This document shows, piece after piece, positions 26,626 through 35,506 of a DNA stretch of 64,000 bases (position 1 is its first letter; each line of letters starts with the position of its first letter). The notes beneath the pieces were generated by a model that was given only the letters and a program-made list of their open reading frames with translations, made no database searches and was not told the origin of the DNA. A program made the translations under genes and the position numbers. The DNA lies in NCBI RefSeq assembly GCF_003604215.1, contig NZ_QXGS01000002.1:310001-374000 (forward strand). The letters run 5' to 3'. This DNA is from Teichococcus vastitatis. Its GTDB lineage: Bacteria > Pseudomonadota > Alphaproteobacteria > Acetobacterales > Acetobacteraceae.

Positions 26626-27881
26626 CGGTGCCGCCCGCCACGTCCTGGCAGCGGCTGGGCGCGGTGCGGATCGACGCCGCCGGCTGCGGCAGCCTGGCCG
26701 GACTGGCTGCGGCCGCCCTGCACTTCGCCGGGGCGCTGAAATCCACCCCGCCCGGCGCCGCCCTGCCGGTGGACCTGACGCTGCTATCGGCCGCGCTTCT
26801 GGTGCCATCGCTGCTGGTTCTGCTGCTGACCCGGCGCTGGTGGCTGCACGGCGCCCTGGCGCTGCCGCTGGCCGGCGCGGCACTGTTGTGGCTGTGGCTG
26901 GTGCTGGCCGGTTCCTGGAGCCGCTCCGCCGTGATCCTGCCGCAGAAGCTGCCCGAGATCGTGCTGCTGGGGCCGGTGATGCTGATGGCGGGCATGCTGG
27001 TGGGGGCGGATGCGGCCTCGCGCCGCTGGCTGGATCGGGCGACGCTCGGCACCGGGCCGCTGGTGGCGGCCTCGGTGGCCTGGGGGCTGGCCACCGGCAA
27101 GGTGGTGCTGGGGGGCCTGGCCGGCGCCAGCCCGGACCTGCTGCGGGTGCAGTACCAGCTGGCCGGGCTGGCCATCGCCTGCGCCGCCGGGCTGGGCGCC
27201 GTGCGCATCGTGGAAGCGGCGGCCTGGCCGTCCCGGTTGTTCTGGGGTGTCTTCACCCTGGCCTTGTCCGCTGCGGCGCTGCTGCCCGGCGGGCGGATGG
27301 GGCTGATCTCGCTGATCGTGTCGGTGCTGCTGACGCCGGCGCTGCGCTGCTGGTCGGCGCATCGCCCGGCCGCCGCGCTGCGCTGGGTCCTGGCGGCGGC
27401 ACTGGCGGGCGGGCTGGGCCTCGGCCTGCTGCTGCTGCCATCGCAGGCCATGGACGGGCTGCGCACGCTGGAGCGCTTCACCGAAGGGGGCATGGAAGCC
27501 TCGGCACGCCCGGCGCTGTGGCGCGCGGCGCTGCACTGGGCCGGCGAAACGCTGCCGCTCGGCCTCGGCACCGGCGGGTTCACCATCGCCGCCGGCCATG
27601 GCGAGCGGCGCGGCCTTTATCCGCACAACCACCTGCTGGAAGCCCTGGCCGAAGGCGGCCCGGTTGGGCTGCTGTTGTGGCTCGGCTGCTTCGGCGGCGG
27701 CGCGGCGGTGCTGCTGCTGCGGGCCCGCCACGCGGCGCCTGGGCGGGTGGCGCGGATCGCGGCGCTGGTGCTGCCGGTCGGGCTGGCGGCCATGGTTTCG
27801 ACCGACCTCGGAAACCGGATGGTCTGGTTTGCCCTGGGTCTGGCGCTGTCAACGGGCATGGTGGCCAAGCGTGTTGAGTGA
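26622..27881 (+). CDS. O-antigen ligase/polymerase (Wzy/WaaL-like) membrane protein
   Basis: A 419-residue polytopic protein with about ten to twelve hydrophobic segments. The Wzy_C-type region is recognisable: LLPGGRMGLISLIV (with Arg), a large periplasmic loop with LERFTEGGMEASARPALWRA, then the catalytic-type YPHNHLLEALAEGGPVGLL with His. These are conserved in O-antigen ligase and EPS polymerase families. Within this locus it most likely polymerises lipid-linked repeat units in the periplasm. It overlaps the Wzz-like gene (ATGA) and the sugar transferase gene by 11 bases. Confidence 0.85.
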   Translation: MTVPPATSWQRLGAVRIDAAGCGSLAGLAAAALHFAGALKSTPPGAALPVDLTLLSAALLVPSLLVLLLTRRWWLHGALALPLAGAALLWLWLVLAGSWSRSAVILPQKLPEIVLLGPVMLMAGMLVGADAASRRWLDRATLGTGPLVAASVAWGLATGKVVLGGLAGASPDLLRVQYQLAGLAIACAAGLGAVRIVEAAAWPSRLFWGVFTLALSAAALLPGGRMGLISLIVSVLLTPALRCWSAHRPAAALRWVLAAALAGGLGLGLLLLPSQAMDGLRTLERFTEGGMEASARPALWRAALHWAGETLPLGLGTGGFTIAAGHGERRGLYPHNHLLEALAEGGPVGLLLWLGCFGGGAAVLLLRARHAAPGRVARIAALVLPVGLAAMVSTDLGNRMVWFALGLALSTGMVAKRVE

Positions 27882-28503
27882 AGGCTGGTACCGCCGCCGC
27901 GGCAAGCGGCTGGCGGATGTGATCGGGGCGGCGCTGGGGCTGCTGTTGTTGTGGCCGCTGCTGCTGGGCACCGCCCTGGCGGTTCGCCTGGCGCTGGGCC
28001 GGCCGGTGCTGTTCCGGCAACGGCGCGCCGGACTGGGGGGCGAGCCTTTCACCCTGCTCAAGTTCCGCTCCATGCGCGACGGGCTGGGCGACGACGCGGC
28101 GCGGCTGACGCCGTTCGGTCGCCGGCTGCGCGCCTCGGCGCTGGATGAGCTGCCGCAGCTGCTGAACGTGCTGCGCGGCGAGATGAGCCTGGTCGGGCCG
28201 CGCCCGCTGCCGGAAGCCTATACGGCGCGCTACACGGCGCGGCAGCGGCGCCGGCTGGAGGTGCGGCCGGGCCTGGCGGGCGTGGCGCAGGCGGCCGGCC
28301 GCAACGGCCTGCCCTGGGCAGAGCGGCTGGAACTCGATGCCCGCTACGCCGAGGCCGTCACGCTGCGCACCGATGGCCGGGCCGTGGCAGGAACCTTTGC
28401 CATTCTGCTGAGCGGGCGTGGCGTTCACGCCCCTGGCCACGCCACCATGCCGGCCTTCGGCCCCGCTGAAGCTGAAGTTGCGGAAAAGTCCAGAGGGAAT
28501 TAG
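27871..28503 (+). CDS. PglC-type monotopic phosphoglycosyltransferase
   Basis: A 210-residue small phosphoglycosyltransferase that loads a sugar-1-phosphate onto undecaprenyl phosphate. One re-entrant hydrophobic segment (about 17-38) precedes PVLFRQRRAGLGG, LLKFRSM, the catalytic Asp92-Glu93 in LDELPQLLNVLRGEMS and VGPRPL. The C-terminal part (VRPGLAGVAQAAGRNGLPW, then GVHAPGHATM) aligns well with Campylobacter PglC, including its tail, which is why a bacillosamine-type substrate is favoured over Gal or Glc. It starts with GTG at 27871 (or TTG at 27874) inside the end of the Wzy-like gene. Confidence 0.88.
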   Translation: MLSEGWYRRRGKRLADVIGAALGLLLLWPLLLGTALAVRLALGRPVLFRQRRAGLGGEPFTLLKFRSMRDGLGDDAARLTPFGRRLRASALDELPQLLNVLRGEMSLVGPRPLPEAYTARYTARQRRRLEVRPGLAGVAQAAGRNGLPWAERLELDARYAEAVTLRTDGRAVAGTFAILLSGRGVHAPGHATMPAFGPAEAEVAEKSRGN

Positions 28504-28586
28504 TAACTTCTGGTTGAATTCTCCTCTTGCTCCAAGGGGCGAAAGGCTGTTTCGATCCGCGTGTAACTTAAACGTGATGCCCGGAA

Positions 28587-29822
28587 ATGGCCGCCATTCC
28601 CCTCCGCAGCAGCGGCGACACCCAGCAGCGATCGGCGGACAATGGCGCGACGGCGGTGCTGGTGTTTCCCAGCCGCTCCCTGCCATCCAAGGCGCCGCGG
28701 CTGCGCCTGCACCTGTCGCCGCCGAGCCTGGTCGGCGGCGAGCTGGCGGTGCTCAGCCGCACCCTGACCGATGGCTGGATCGCGCCCGCCGGCCCGGTGC
28801 CCGAGCAGTTCGAGCAGGCAGTGGGAGAGGCGGCCGGCTTCGCCCACACCGCTGCCGTGGCGTCCGGCACCGCCGCGCTGCATCTCGGCTACCGCGTGCT
28901 GGGGGTGGAACGCGGCGACGAGGTCTGGACCCAGAGCCTCACCTTTGTCGCGACCATCGCGCCGGCGGTGCAGATGGGCGCCCGCCCGCGCTTCCTCGAC
29001 GTGTCGGCGGAGAGCTGGACGCTGGACCCCAACCTGCTGGAGGACCAGCTGCAGAAGGCGGCCACCAAGGGCCGCCTGCCGCGCGCCGTGGTGCCGGTGG
29101 ACCTGTATGGCCAGCCCTGCGACCTGGATGCCATCCTGGCGGTGTGCGGCCGCTGGGGCGTGCCGGTGCTCTGCGACAGCGCCGAGGCGCTGGGCGCGCG
29201 CTACCGGGACCGCCCGGTGGGCAAGGGCGCGGCGCTGGCCGCCTTCTCCTTCAACGGCAACAAGATCATCACCGCCGGCGGCGGTGGCGCGCTGGTGTCG
29301 GATGACCCGGCGCTGATCGCCCGCGCCCGGCACCTGTCCACTCAGGCCAAGGAAACCGCGCCGCACTACCAGCACGAGACCACGGGCTATTCGTACGGCC
29401 TGTCCTCGGTGCTGGCCTCGGTGGGGCTGGCGCAGATCGGCGCCCTGGACGCCCGCGTCGCCGAGCGCCGGCGGGTGTTCGACCGCTATGCCGGGGCGCT
29501 GTCGGACCTGCCCGGCCTCAGCCTGATGCCGGAGCCGTCCTGGGCCCGCTCCTCCCGCTGGCTGTCGGTGATCCAGATCGACCCCAAGGCCTTCGGCACC
29601 ACGCGGGAGGCGGTGCGCCGTGCCCTCGAGGCCGCGCAGATCGAGAGCCGCCCGGTGTGGAAGCCGCTGCACATGCAGCCCGCCTTTCGCGGCGCCCGCT
29701 TCCACGGCGATGGCCTGTCGGGGCGCCTGTTCGAGCGCGGCCTGTGCCTGCCCAGCGGCAGCATGAGCGCCGAGGAACAGGACCGGGTGATCGACGTGAT
29801 CCGTGGCTGCTGCAAGGGCTGA
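28587..29822 (+). CDS. PglE-type UDP-4-keto-6-deoxy-GlcNAc aminotransferase
   Basis: A PLP-dependent DegT/DnrJ/EryC1/StrS aminotransferase of 411 residues. The PLP Lys is Lys226 in SFNGNKIITAGGGGALV, with Asp197 in CDSAEALG. From residue 43 on it follows Campylobacter PglE closely: LSPPSLVGGELAVL, DGWIAPAGP, HLSTQAKE, IESRPVWKPLH and GLCLPSGSMS. It is predicted to add the C4 amino group in UDP-bacillosamine synthesis. The first 40 residues are extra and a later GTG start near 28656 is possible. An 83-base, AT-richer gap precedes it, which may hold an internal promoter. Confidence 0.88.
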   Translation: MAAIPLRSSGDTQQRSADNGATAVLVFPSRSLPSKAPRLRLHLSPPSLVGGELAVLSRTLTDGWIAPAGPVPEQFEQAVGEAAGFAHTAAVASGTAALHLGYRVLGVERGDEVWTQSLTFVATIAPAVQMGARPRFLDVSAESWTLDPNLLEDQLQKAATKGRLPRAVVPVDLYGQPCDLDAILAVCGRWGVPVLCDSAEALGARYRDRPVGKGAALAAFSFNGNKIITAGGGGALVSDDPALIARARHLSTQAKETAPHYQHETTGYSYGLSSVLASVGLAQIGALDARVAERRRVFDRYAGALSDLPGLSLMPEPSWARSSRWLSVIQIDPKAFGTTREAVRRALEAAQIESRPVWKPLHMQPAFRGARFHGDGLSGRLFERGLCLPSGSMSAEEQDRVIDVIRGCCKG

Positions 29823-29829
29823 ACCAGCG

Positions 29830-31074
29830 ATGCGCCTGCTCTACCTGCACCAGCATTATTCCGCGCCCGAGGGTGCCACCGCCACTCGCAGCCACGCCTT
29901 GGCGCACGCCCTGGTCCGGCGCGGCCACGCCGTGACCCTGGCCTGCGGCCGCTACGAAGGGGCCGTCACCGGGCTGGACGGGCCGTTCGCCGGCGGCCGG
30001 CGCGATGGCACCGTGCACGGCCTGCGCCTGGTGGAGTTCGACATCCCCTGCGGCAACAGCCAGGGCTTCGGCGCCCGCGCCGCCGCCTTCGGCCGCTATG
30101 CCGCCCGCGCCGGGCGGCTGGCGGCGGGCGGCGACTGGGATCTGGTGATCGCCTCCTCGACGCCGCTGACGGTGGCGCTGCCGGCGCTGCTGGCCCGCCG
30201 CCTGCGCGGCACGCCCTTTCTGTTCGAGATCCGCGATCCCTGGCCCGAGCTGCCGCGCGCCATGGGCGGCGTGCCGGGCTGGGCGCTGGCCGGCATGGGA
30301 CACCTGGCCGATGCCGCCTGCCGGCAGGCCGCCGCCGTGGTGGCGCTGAGCGAGGGCATGGCGCAGACCGCGCTCAGCCGCGGCGCCGCGCCCGAACGGG
30401 TGCATGTGGTGCCGAATGGCTGCGACCTCGACCTGTTCGGGCCGCACATCCCCGCCTGGCGCCCGATGGAGGCGGCGCCGTGGGAGATGCTGGCGGTGTA
30501 TGCCGGCGCGCATGGCCGCGCCAACGGCCTGGAGCAGCTGCTGGACGCGGCCGCCCTGCTGCTGGCCCGCGGCGAGCACCGAATCCGCCTGATGCTGGTG
30601 GGCGAGGGCAGCGAGAAGCCGCGCCTGCAGGAAGCGGCGGCAACGCGCGGCCTGCACAACCTTTCCTTCATGGCGCCGCTCGGCAAACGCAAGCTGGCCA
30701 GCCTGCTGGCGGGGGCGCAGGTCGGGCTGCACTGCCTGGCGCCGGTGGCCGAGTTCGCGGAATGGACGGCGCCGAACAAGCTGATGGACTACCTCGCCGC
30801 CGGGCTGCCGGTGGTGTCGAACCTGCCCGGCCACGGCGCGCGGCTGCTGGCCGAGGGGCCCTGCGGCATCGCCACGACGCCCGGCGATCCCGCCGCCCTG
30901 GCCGCGGCGCTGAGCTGGATGGCGAACAACCCTTCGCCGCGCATCGCCATGGGCCATGCCGCGCGCGAGCAGGCGGTGCGCCGCTGGGACCGCCGCCTGC
31001 TGGCCCGTGACTTCGTGGCCATCGCCGAGTCGGCGGCCGAATCCTCCTCCCTGGTGTCCCTGGTTGCCGCATGA
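29830..31074 (+). CDS. glycosyltransferase family 4
   Basis: A 414-residue GT-B enzyme. The N-terminal domain begins MRLLYLHQHYSAPEGATATR (an acceptor-loop pattern seen in WbuB/FnlC-like GT4 enzymes), and the C-terminal domain shows LMLVGEGSEKPRLQEAA, the donor-binding region with EWTAPNKLMDYLAAGLPVV, in which the conserved Glu/Lys pattern of GT4 is visible. It is cytosolic and adds a sugar to the lipid-linked precursor. The ATG at 29830 lies 7 bases after the aminotransferase stop. WbuB-like members transfer N-acetyl-L-fucosamine, but the donor here cannot be fixed. Confidence 0.87.
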   Translation: MRLLYLHQHYSAPEGATATRSHALAHALVRRGHAVTLACGRYEGAVTGLDGPFAGGRRDGTVHGLRLVEFDIPCGNSQGFGARAAAFGRYAARAGRLAAGGDWDLVIASSTPLTVALPALLARRLRGTPFLFEIRDPWPELPRAMGGVPGWALAGMGHLADAACRQAAAVVALSEGMAQTALSRGAAPERVHVVPNGCDLDLFGPHIPAWRPMEAAPWEMLAVYAGAHGRANGLEQLLDAAALLLARGEHRIRLMLVGEGSEKPRLQEAAATRGLHNLSFMAPLGKRKLASLLAGAQVGLHCLAPVAEFAEWTAPNKLMDYLAAGLPVVSNLPGHGARLLAEGPCGIATTPGDPAALAAALSWMANNPSPRIAMGHAAREQAVRRWDRRLLARDFVAIAESAAESSSLVSLVAA

Positions 31075-32276
31075 GCCTTCCCGAACTGCATCTGGTCGCC
31101 GCCGCGCGGCCCAACCTGCCGAAGCTGGCCGCGCTGTGGCACGCCCTGGCGGCGCAACCCCGCTTCTGTCGCCCCGTGCTGCTGCACACCGGGCAGCACC
31201 AGGACCCGGCGATGTTCGATGCGCACCTGGCCGATCTCGGCCTGCCGCGGCCGGACGTGTCGCTCGGCGTGCTGTCGGGCGGCGGACACGCGGCGCTGAC
31301 CGGCCGCACCATGATGGCCTGCGCCGAGCTGTGGGCGCGGCGCCGCCCGGCCCTGGTGGTGGTGGCGGGCGACGTGGACGGCACGCTCGCCGCCGCTCTG
31401 GCGGCCCGCAAGCTCGGCATCCGCGTCGCGCATCTGGAAGCCGGGCTGCGCTGCGGCGACCGCGACATGCCGGAGGAGATCAACCGCCGTGCCGTGGACG
31501 CGGTCAGCGACTTGCTCTGGGCGCCGGACCACGACACCGCCGTCCGGCTGCTGGCCGAGGGCCACGAGCCCGCCGCCGTGCGCGCCGTCGGCAACGCCAT
31601 GATCGACACGCTGCTGGCGCGGCTGCCCGCCGCCCTGGCCCAGGATCTGCCGCTCGGCCTCGGCGAGCATCTCTCCGCCGGCGGCTACGGGGTGGTGACG
31701 CTGCACCGGCCGGCCAATGTGGACAGCCGCGCCACCCTTTCGGTGCTGCTGACGGCACTGGCGCGCGTCACGGCGCGGCTGCCGCTGGTCTGGCCGGTGC
31801 ATCCGCGCACCGCCGTGCGGCTCCAGCAATTCGGCCTGGCCATCCCGCCGGGGGTGCGGGTGCTGCCGCCGCTCGGCTACCTCGACTTTGCCGGGCTGCT
31901 GGCCCGCGCCTGCCTGGTCGCCACCGACAGCGGCGGGGTGCAGGAGGAGGCGGCGGTGCTTGACATCCCCTGCCTGACGCTGCGCCCCTCCACCGAGCGG
32001 CCGGTGACCCTGGCCTCCGGCGCCAACCGGCTGGTGGACCCGGCTGCCCTGGCCGAGGCGGTGGACGAAGTGCTGGCCGGCGCCTGGCCGGCGGCGCGGC
32101 CGATCCCGCTCTGGGATGGCATGGCCGGGGCGCGCATGGTCGCGCATCTGCGCGAAACGCTGCAGCGCCCGGCGGCGCCCACCCTGGAGGAGGCGGCGGC
32201 GGCCGCCGCCCGGGCGGCCAGCCTGGCCGCCGCCCTGTCCCCGGCGCCGCAGCGCGCGCTGCAGGGGCTGCATTGA
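31071..32276 (+). CDS. non-hydrolysing UDP-N-acetylglucosamine 2-epimerase (WecB/WbpI-like)
   Basis: A 401-residue GT-B-fold epimerase. Signatures are LLHTGQHQDPAMFD, the GDVDGTLAAALAARKL strand-turn (usually GDTNSTLA), VAHLEAGLRCGDRDMPEEIN, VTLHRPANVDS and ATDSGGVQEEA. The substrate-binding Arg is in AARPNLPKL. It interconverts UDP-GlcNAc and UDP-ManNAc, or, as in Pseudomonas WbpI, the 2,3-diacetamido-uronic forms; the adjacent WbpA/WbpE-type genes make the second option possible. The GDVDGT variation from the usual GDTNST is a minor oddity. It overlaps both neighbours. Confidence 0.88.
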   Translation: MSLPELHLVAAARPNLPKLAALWHALAAQPRFCRPVLLHTGQHQDPAMFDAHLADLGLPRPDVSLGVLSGGGHAALTGRTMMACAELWARRRPALVVVAGDVDGTLAAALAARKLGIRVAHLEAGLRCGDRDMPEEINRRAVDAVSDLLWAPDHDTAVRLLAEGHEPAAVRAVGNAMIDTLLARLPAALAQDLPLGLGEHLSAGGYGVVTLHRPANVDSRATLSVLLTALARVTARLPLVWPVHPRTAVRLQQFGLAIPPGVRVLPPLGYLDFAGLLARACLVATDSGGVQEEAAVLDIPCLTLRPSTERPVTLASGANRLVDPAALAEAVDEVLAGAWPAARPIPLWDGMAGARMVAHLRETLQRPAAPTLEEAAAAAARAASLAAALSPAPQRALQGLH

Positions 32277-33439
32277 TGCCGCCCGACGAGGCGGAAAGCG
32301 CCGCCCCGCCGCTGGTGTGCATGCTGTCGGCGGCGCATCCGCCGACCGATGTGCGGGTGGTGGCCAAGGAAGGCGCGGCGCTGGCCGGCGCCGGCTGGCG
32401 CGTGCTGCACCTGTGCCCGGCCGCTGACGCCGCGGCGCCGCGCAGCCATGCCGGCGTCGCCATCCGCACCTATCGACGGCGCGGCGGCTGGCGCGGGCGC
32501 ATCGGCAACATCCCGGCCCTGGCGCGGCGCGCGGCGGAAAGCGGCGCCGCCGTGCTGCACGCCAGCGAGCCGGATGCCTGGCTGGCCGCCCTTCTGGCCG
32601 CCCGGCGCAGCGGCGCGCGCGTGGTGCTGGACGTGCACGAGCATTATCCCTCCCGCCTCGATGACCGCCTGCCGCAGGCGCTGCGCCCGCTCGGCCGCGC
32701 CGCTATCCGCCTGGCCTGCCGCGCCTTGTCCCGCCGCGCCGACGCGGTGGTGGTGGCCAAGGACGGGCTGGATGGCGACTTCGCCGACCCGGCGCGCATC
32801 GTGCCCGTGCGCAACTATGCCGCGCCGGAGCCGGTGGTGCCGCGCCATCACGCGCCGGGGCCGCTCACCCTGGTGCATCTGGGCGCGCTGGGCCGGGCGC
32901 GCGGCGCGATGGAGATGCTGGACGCGCTGGCGCTCTGCCCCACCGGCACGCGGCTGAGCCTGGTGGGCCGATTCACCGACGGGTCGGAAGCGGCGTTCGC
33001 CGCGCGCGCGGCGCGGCTCGGGCTCGAGGCGGCGGTGGCGCGGCATGGCTGGATGCCGCACCGGGCGGCGCTGGACCTCGCCGCCACCGCCGATATCGGC
33101 CTGGTGCTGTTCCAGCCAGGAGTGGAGAACCACCGCCTCGCCCTGCCGCACAAGCTGTTCGACTGCATGCTGGCCGGCCTGCCGGTGATCGCCCCCACCT
33201 TTGCCGAGGAGGTGGCAGCGGTGATCCGCGGGGCCGGCTGCGGCCTGCTGGTGGACACCGCCGACCCTGCCGCCATCGCCGCCGCCGTGGCGCGGCTGGC
33301 CGATCCGGAGCGGCGTGCGGCGCTGGGCGCCGCCGGCCGCGCCGCCGCGCTCGGCCGCTTCGGCTGGAACGCCGAGGCTGAGCGGCTGGTCGGGTTGTAC
33401 CACCGGCTGGCGCCGCTGCCGCGCACTGCTGCCGCATGA
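32276..33439 (+). CDS. glycosyltransferase (GT4-like)
   Basis: A 387-residue GT-B protein. The N-terminus has CMLSAAHPPTDVRVVAKEG, as in many capsule GT4 enzymes, with LDVHEHYPSRLDDRLP in the acceptor domain. The C-terminal domain contains TLVHLGALGRARGAMEMLDA and the donor site VENHRLALPHKLFDCMLAGL. The start ATG at 32276 overlaps the epimerase stop (TGATG). It would transfer a second sugar onto the lipid-linked repeat unit in the cytosol. Donor and linkage are unknown. Confidence 0.85.
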   Translation: MPPDEAESAAPPLVCMLSAAHPPTDVRVVAKEGAALAGAGWRVLHLCPAADAAAPRSHAGVAIRTYRRRGGWRGRIGNIPALARRAAESGAAVLHASEPDAWLAALLAARRSGARVVLDVHEHYPSRLDDRLPQALRPLGRAAIRLACRALSRRADAVVVAKDGLDGDFADPARIVPVRNYAAPEPVVPRHHAPGPLTLVHLGALGRARGAMEMLDALALCPTGTRLSLVGRFTDGSEAAFAARAARLGLEAAVARHGWMPHRAALDLAATADIGLVLFQPGVENHRLALPHKLFDCMLAGLPVIAPTFAEEVAAVIRGAGCGLLVDTADPAAIAAAVARLADPERRAALGAAGRAAALGRFGWNAEAERLVGLYHRLAPLPRTAAA

Positions 33440-35463
33440 AGCTCGGAGGTGCCATGCCGCTGCCGCAGGACGAGGAGGCGGCATACGCTTCACCGCGCCG
33501 GGCAGCCCGCCTATACGCGGCGATCATGGCCCTTCCCCGCATCCTGCTGAACCTCGGCCTCGACTCGCTGCTGGCCGTCCTTGCCCTGCCGCCCGCGCTG
33601 TGGATGGCATCGCCCGGGCAATGGCCCCCCGCCTCCTGGTGGCTGGGCGCCGTGCCCGGCGCGGTGCTGGCGCTGCTGGTAGCCGGGCTGCCGGTGCGGC
33701 TGCCGCAGCAATACTGGCGCTTCGCCGGCCTTCGCGACCTGGTGGCGGTGGTGGGCGCGGGCCTGGGCGGCGCGCTGCTCTTCGCCCTGGGCCTGCACGC
33801 CGCCGATGGCTGGGCGCCGGACAACCTGGCCTTTCCGCTGATCCACGCCTTCAGCCTGTCGGCGTTTCTGCTGGCGCCGCGCATCCTGGCCCCGCTGAAG
33901 CAGGCCCACCGCGTCGGCCAACCTTCCGAGGAACCGGCGCGGCCGGTGCTGCTGGTCGGCACCGGCGACGCCGCCGACCTGTTCATCCGTGCCCTGCAGC
34001 AGCAGCGCACGCCCGATTACCGCGTGGTCGGCATCCTGGCGCGCTGGCCGCGCTCGGCCGGGCGGCGCATCCATGGCCACCCGATCCTGGGCGGGCTGGA
34101 GGAAGCCGGCGAGGTGCTGGAACGGCTGCGCGCCGAGAACCGCCTGCCATCGGCCATCGTGCTGGCCGACCCTGACCTGCACGGGCCGGCGCTGGAGGAA
34201 TTGCTCGACACCGCGGACCGCAACGGCGTGGTGGTGAAACGCGCCCCGCGCCTGACCGCGCTGGACCCGGCCCGGCGCGAGGCGCCGCTGCGCCGCGTCG
34301 ACCTGCGCCCGGTGGCGATCGAGGACCTGCTGGACCGCCCGCAGGTGCCGCTGGACCGGGAAGGCATGGCCCGGCTGGTGCAGGGCCGGCGCGTGCTGGT
34401 GACCGGCGCCGGCGGCACCATCGGCGGCGAGCTGGCGCGGCAGGTGGCCGCCCTCGGCCCGTCGCAGCTGGCGCTGCTCGACCATGGCGAGTTCGCCCTC
34501 TACGGCATCGACCTGGAGCTGGCCGAGACCCATCCCGGCGTGCCGCGCCGCGCCCTGCTGGCCGATATCCGCGACAGCGCGCGCATCGCCCGGTTGATGG
34601 AGGATGTGCGCCCCGAGCTGGTGTTCCACGCCGCCGCGCTGAAGCATGTGCCGATGGTGGAGAACGATCCGCTGGAAGGGCTGCTGACCAACGCCCTCGG
34701 CACCCGGATCGTGGCCGATGCGGCGCGCTCGATCGGCTGCCTGGCGATGGTGTTCATCTCCACCGACAAGGCGGTGAACCCGACCAGCGTGATGGGCGCC
34801 TCCAAGCGGCTGGCCGAGATGTACTGCCAGGCGCTGGACGTGCAGGCGCGGCACGGCGAAGGCGGCATGCGCTGCGTCACCGTGCGCTTCGGCAATGTGC
34901 TGGGCTCCACCGGCTCGGTGGTGCCGCTGTTCCGCCGCCAGCTGGAGCGCGGCGGGCCGCTCACCGTGACCCATCCCGACATGCGCCGCTACTTCATGAC
35001 GGTGCGCGAGGCGGTGGGGCTGGTGCTGCAGGCCAGCGTGGTGGGCGCCGAGGACAGTTATTCCAGGGATGGCGCCGCCCAGCCGCCCGAGCTGGCCGAT
35101 GGCGGCATCTTCGTGCTCGACATGGGCAAGCCGGTGAAGATCGTCGACATGGCGCGCCGCATGGTTCGCCTGGCGGGGCTGCGGCCGGATGAGGATGTGG
35201 AGATCCGCTTCACCGGGCTGCGTCCCGGCGAGAAGCTGTTCGAGGAATTGTTTCACGGCCAGGAGCCGCCGCGGCCGACGCAGTTTCCCGGCCTGATGGT
35301 GGCGACGCCGCGCACGGCGGACACCGCGCTGGTGGGCCGCGCCATTGATGAGATCGCCCAGGCGGCGCGCGGCGGCCACGCCAAGGCGGCGCTGGCGCAG
35401 CTGGCGCGGCTGGTGCCCGAATTCGACCACAACCCCGGCACGGCGCCGGCGGCGAAGGCCTGA
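33436..35463 (+). CDS. PglF/WbpM-type membrane UDP-GlcNAc 4,6-dehydratase
   Basis: A 675-residue CapD-family protein. Four or so membrane spans (about 30-150) are followed by a nucleotide-binding-like domain (LLVGTGDAADLFIRAL) and a catalytic SDR domain with GAGGTIGGELARQ, HAAALKHVPMVENDP and FISTDKAVNPTSVMGASKR. The usual Tyr of SDR enzymes is Met (MGASK), as known for this long family, which uses a modified S-M-K triad. It converts UDP-GlcNAc to the 4-keto-6-deoxy sugar, feeding the PglE-type aminotransferase. The ATG overlaps the previous stop (ATGA). Confidence 0.9.
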   Translation: MKLGGAMPLPQDEEAAYASPRRAARLYAAIMALPRILLNLGLDSLLAVLALPPALWMASPGQWPPASWWLGAVPGAVLALLVAGLPVRLPQQYWRFAGLRDLVAVVGAGLGGALLFALGLHAADGWAPDNLAFPLIHAFSLSAFLLAPRILAPLKQAHRVGQPSEEPARPVLLVGTGDAADLFIRALQQQRTPDYRVVGILARWPRSAGRRIHGHPILGGLEEAGEVLERLRAENRLPSAIVLADPDLHGPALEELLDTADRNGVVVKRAPRLTALDPARREAPLRRVDLRPVAIEDLLDRPQVPLDREGMARLVQGRRVLVTGAGGTIGGELARQVAALGPSQLALLDHGEFALYGIDLELAETHPGVPRRALLADIRDSARIARLMEDVRPELVFHAAALKHVPMVENDPLEGLLTNALGTRIVADAARSIGCLAMVFISTDKAVNPTSVMGASKRLAEMYCQALDVQARHGEGGMRCVTVRFGNVLGSTGSVVPLFRRQLERGGPLTVTHPDMRRYFMTVREAVGLVLQASVVGAEDSYSRDGAAQPPELADGGIFVLDMGKPVKIVDMARRMVRLAGLRPDEDVEIRFTGLRPGEKLFEELFHGQEPPRPTQFPGLMVATPRTADTALVGRAIDEIAQAARGGHAKAALAQLARLVPEFDHNPGTAPAAKA

Positions 35464-35506
35464 CCATGCCTCTGCCGGCCGCCCTGCCTCGACGAGAGCT
35501 TGAGAC